Made by a program: the position numbers and the translations under genes
Notes under the pieces: generated by a model
What the model was told of the DNA's origin: nothing
The model's input: the letters and a program-made list of their open reading frames with translations, nothing else
The model's database searches: none
Assembly: GCF_051388935.1 (NCBI RefSeq)
Contig: NZ_JBPKBI010000019.1
Span: 1 to 64,000, forward strand
Origin: Yinghuangia sp035454725
GTDB lineage: Bacteria; Actinomycetota; Actinomycetes; Streptomycetales; Streptomycetaceae
Direction: 5' to 3'
Length of the DNA: 64,000 bases
Shown: positions 62,934 to 64,000 of the stretch, one piece after another
Numbering within the stretch: position 1 is the first letter of the stretch
Layout: every line of letters begins with the position of its first letter

Positions 62934-64000
62934 ATGAGGGCGCAGCACACACGGAAGACACCGGCCACCGTCCGCCTCGCGCGATGGAGCGCGACCAACC
63001 CCTGGCGCGCGATCGGCATCTGGGTCGCACTGGTCGTCGCCTGCCTCGTCATCGGCAGCGCGGCGGGCACCGAGAAGGCCGGTGCGAGCGACCTCGGCGT
63101 CGGCCAGTCCGGCCGGGCCGGCGAGATCGCCCGCGAGCACGGGCTGGTCGCTCCTGCGGCCGAGAACATCCTGATCACCGCGAAGGCCGGCGCGCTCGAC
63201 CGGGACGTTGCGCAGAAGGCCGCCGCACGCATCACCGACCAGGCGCGTTCCCTGGAGGACGTCGCCGAGGTCGGGGAGGCGACGGCGTCCGACGACGGCA
63301 GCGCGTACCTCGTCTCGGTCGACCTCGCGGGCGACCCCGACAAGGCCCAGGACCACTTCGGCGACCTGGCCGACGTCCGCAAGGCGGTGCAGGAGGAGTT
63401 CCCCGACCTGCGCATCGAGCAGATCGGCGACGGCTCCGGCGGCAAGGCCATCGAGGAGCAGATCGGCAAGGACCTCGCGCAGGCGGAGATGTTCAGCCTG
63501 CCCGTCACCCTCGTCATCCTGATGGTCGCCTTCGGGGCGCTGATCGCCGCCGCCGTCCCGGTGATCCTGGCGATCACCGCCGTCGCCGCGTCGATCGGGC
63601 TCTACGGCCTCGCCTCCGCGGTGTTCCCCGACCCCGGCAGCGCCGCGAACATCATCATGATGATGGGCATGGCGGTCGGCGTGGACTACTCGCTCTTCTA
63701 CGTGCGCCGCGAACGCGAGGAGCGCGCCAAGGGCCGCAACCGCCTCGACGCCATCGAGATCGCCGCCGCCACCTCGGGCCACGCCGTCGTCGTCTCCGCG
63801 CTCGCGGTCGCCGTCTCCATGGCGGGCATGTACGTCGCGGGCGACGCCATCTTCTCCGGCCTCGCCACCGCCGGGATCATCGTGGTCGTCGTCGCGTGCG
63901 GTGGATCGCTGACCGTGCTCCCGGCCCTGCTCGCCAAGCTCGGCGACAAGATCGACCGGCCGCGCGTGCCGCTGTTGTGGCGGCTGAGCGCGCGCGAGGA
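62934..64000 (+). CDS. MMPL-family transporter (partial, truncated by window end)
   Basis: The first 355 codons of an RND/MMPL transporter. A basic N-terminus leads into helix 1 (AIGIWVALVVACLVIGSAAG), then a large extracytoplasmic domain (about 40-180), then helices 2-6 including LPVTLVILMVAFGALIAAAV. GMAVGVDYSLFYVRREREE carries the Asp-Tyr pair of the proton relay in helix 4. MMPL proteins export lipids, siderophores or drugs using the proton gradient. ATG 62934 follows AAGGGGG. The remainder lies beyond the window. Confidence 0.9.
   Translation, partial: MRAQHTRKTPATVRLARWSATNPWRAIGIWVALVVACLVIGSAAGTEKAGASDLGVGQSGRAGEIAREHGLVAPAAENILITAKAGALDRDVAQKAAARITDQARSLEDVAEVGEATASDDGSAYLVSVDLAGDPDKAQDHFGDLADVRKAVQEEFPDLRIEQIGDGSGGKAIEEQIGKDLAQAEMFSLPVTLVILMVAFGALIAAAVPVILAITAVAASIGLYGLASAVFPDPGSAANIIMMMGMAVGVDYSLFYVRREREERAKGRNRLDAIEIAAATSGHAVVVSALAVAVSMAGMYVAGDAIFSGLATAGIIVVVVACGGSLTVLPALLAKLGDKIDRPRVPLLWRLSARE

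Overview
The window is high-GC DNA whose gene content fits a Streptomyces-like actinomycete, most likely family Streptomycetaceae. Indicators are DUF6479, DUF1876 and HGxxPAAW small proteins, sigma-B/F-type promoters, a c-di-AMP riboswitch before a NlpC/P60 hydrolase, IdeR/DmdR-type iron boxes, mostly GTG/TTG/ATG starts behind purine-rich ribosome sites, and strong third-position GC bias. About 60 protein genes are called. I see no tRNA, rRNA, CRISPR array or intact insertion sequence. A 127-base run of N (14628-14754) and a 104-base G/C homopolymer tract (13076-13179) mark unreliable assembly.

Layout. 0-5.3 kb: a HelD/HelR-like RNA polymerase-associated helicase, a PAS/GAF/SpoIIE phosphatase-ATPase and an internally deleted alcohol dehydrogenase. 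5.4-8 kb: divergent LigD-type polymerase and ATP-dependent ligase (NHEJ), then a CBS protein. 8.2-16 kb: many small stress-type genes (YbdK-like ligase, DUF5709, DUF6479, a Ca2+/H+ antiporter, PfpI, ferritin-like, SRPBCC). 16-27 kb: transketolase, crotonase, hydrolase, oxidoreductase, gluconokinase, membrane proteins, and a LysM-NlpC/P60 enzyme behind a ydaO-type riboswitch. 27.3-32.7 kb: a UbiA prenyltransferase divergent from a type III PKS / ICMT-like methyltransferase / FAD hydroxylase operon resembling srsABC of phenolic-lipid biosynthesis, followed by an MFS transporter. 32.7-36.5 kb: a disulfide-type oxidoreductase and RecQ.

37-41 kb: an iron-boxed siderophore-interacting protein, a flavohaemoglobin and a bacterial nitric oxide synthase oxygenase, all co-directional. 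41-48 kb: DUF1876, a second YbdK-like ligase, a Rieske/DUF2231 protein divergent from a hemerythrin-like protein, an Rsm22-type methyltransferase and a pyruvate-oxidase-like enzyme. 48.2-50.6 kb: a sigma-B/F-family sigma factor overlapping an RsbW-like ATPase gene, with a matching promoter upstream, plus a divergent lipoprotein. 50.7-53 kb: an FBP protein, a metallo-hydrolase and an orphan winged-helix protein. 53-58.4 kb: a ferric-siderophore uptake locus around a palindromic iron box (SIP and binding protein leftward; two permeases and an ATPase rightward). 58.5-64 kb: a 4'-phosphopantetheinyl transferase overlapping a metallophosphoesterase, a small Cys/His hydrolase, a TTC38-like TPR protein and the start of an MMPL transporter.

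The main unifying signal is regulatory. GTTN-N14-GGGTA sites precede several of the stress-type genes and the sigma-factor gene itself, suggesting a locally clustered, autoregulated general-stress regulon. The most interesting biochemistry is the flavohaemoglobin-NOS pair and the phenolic-lipid operon with its divergent prenyltransferase.
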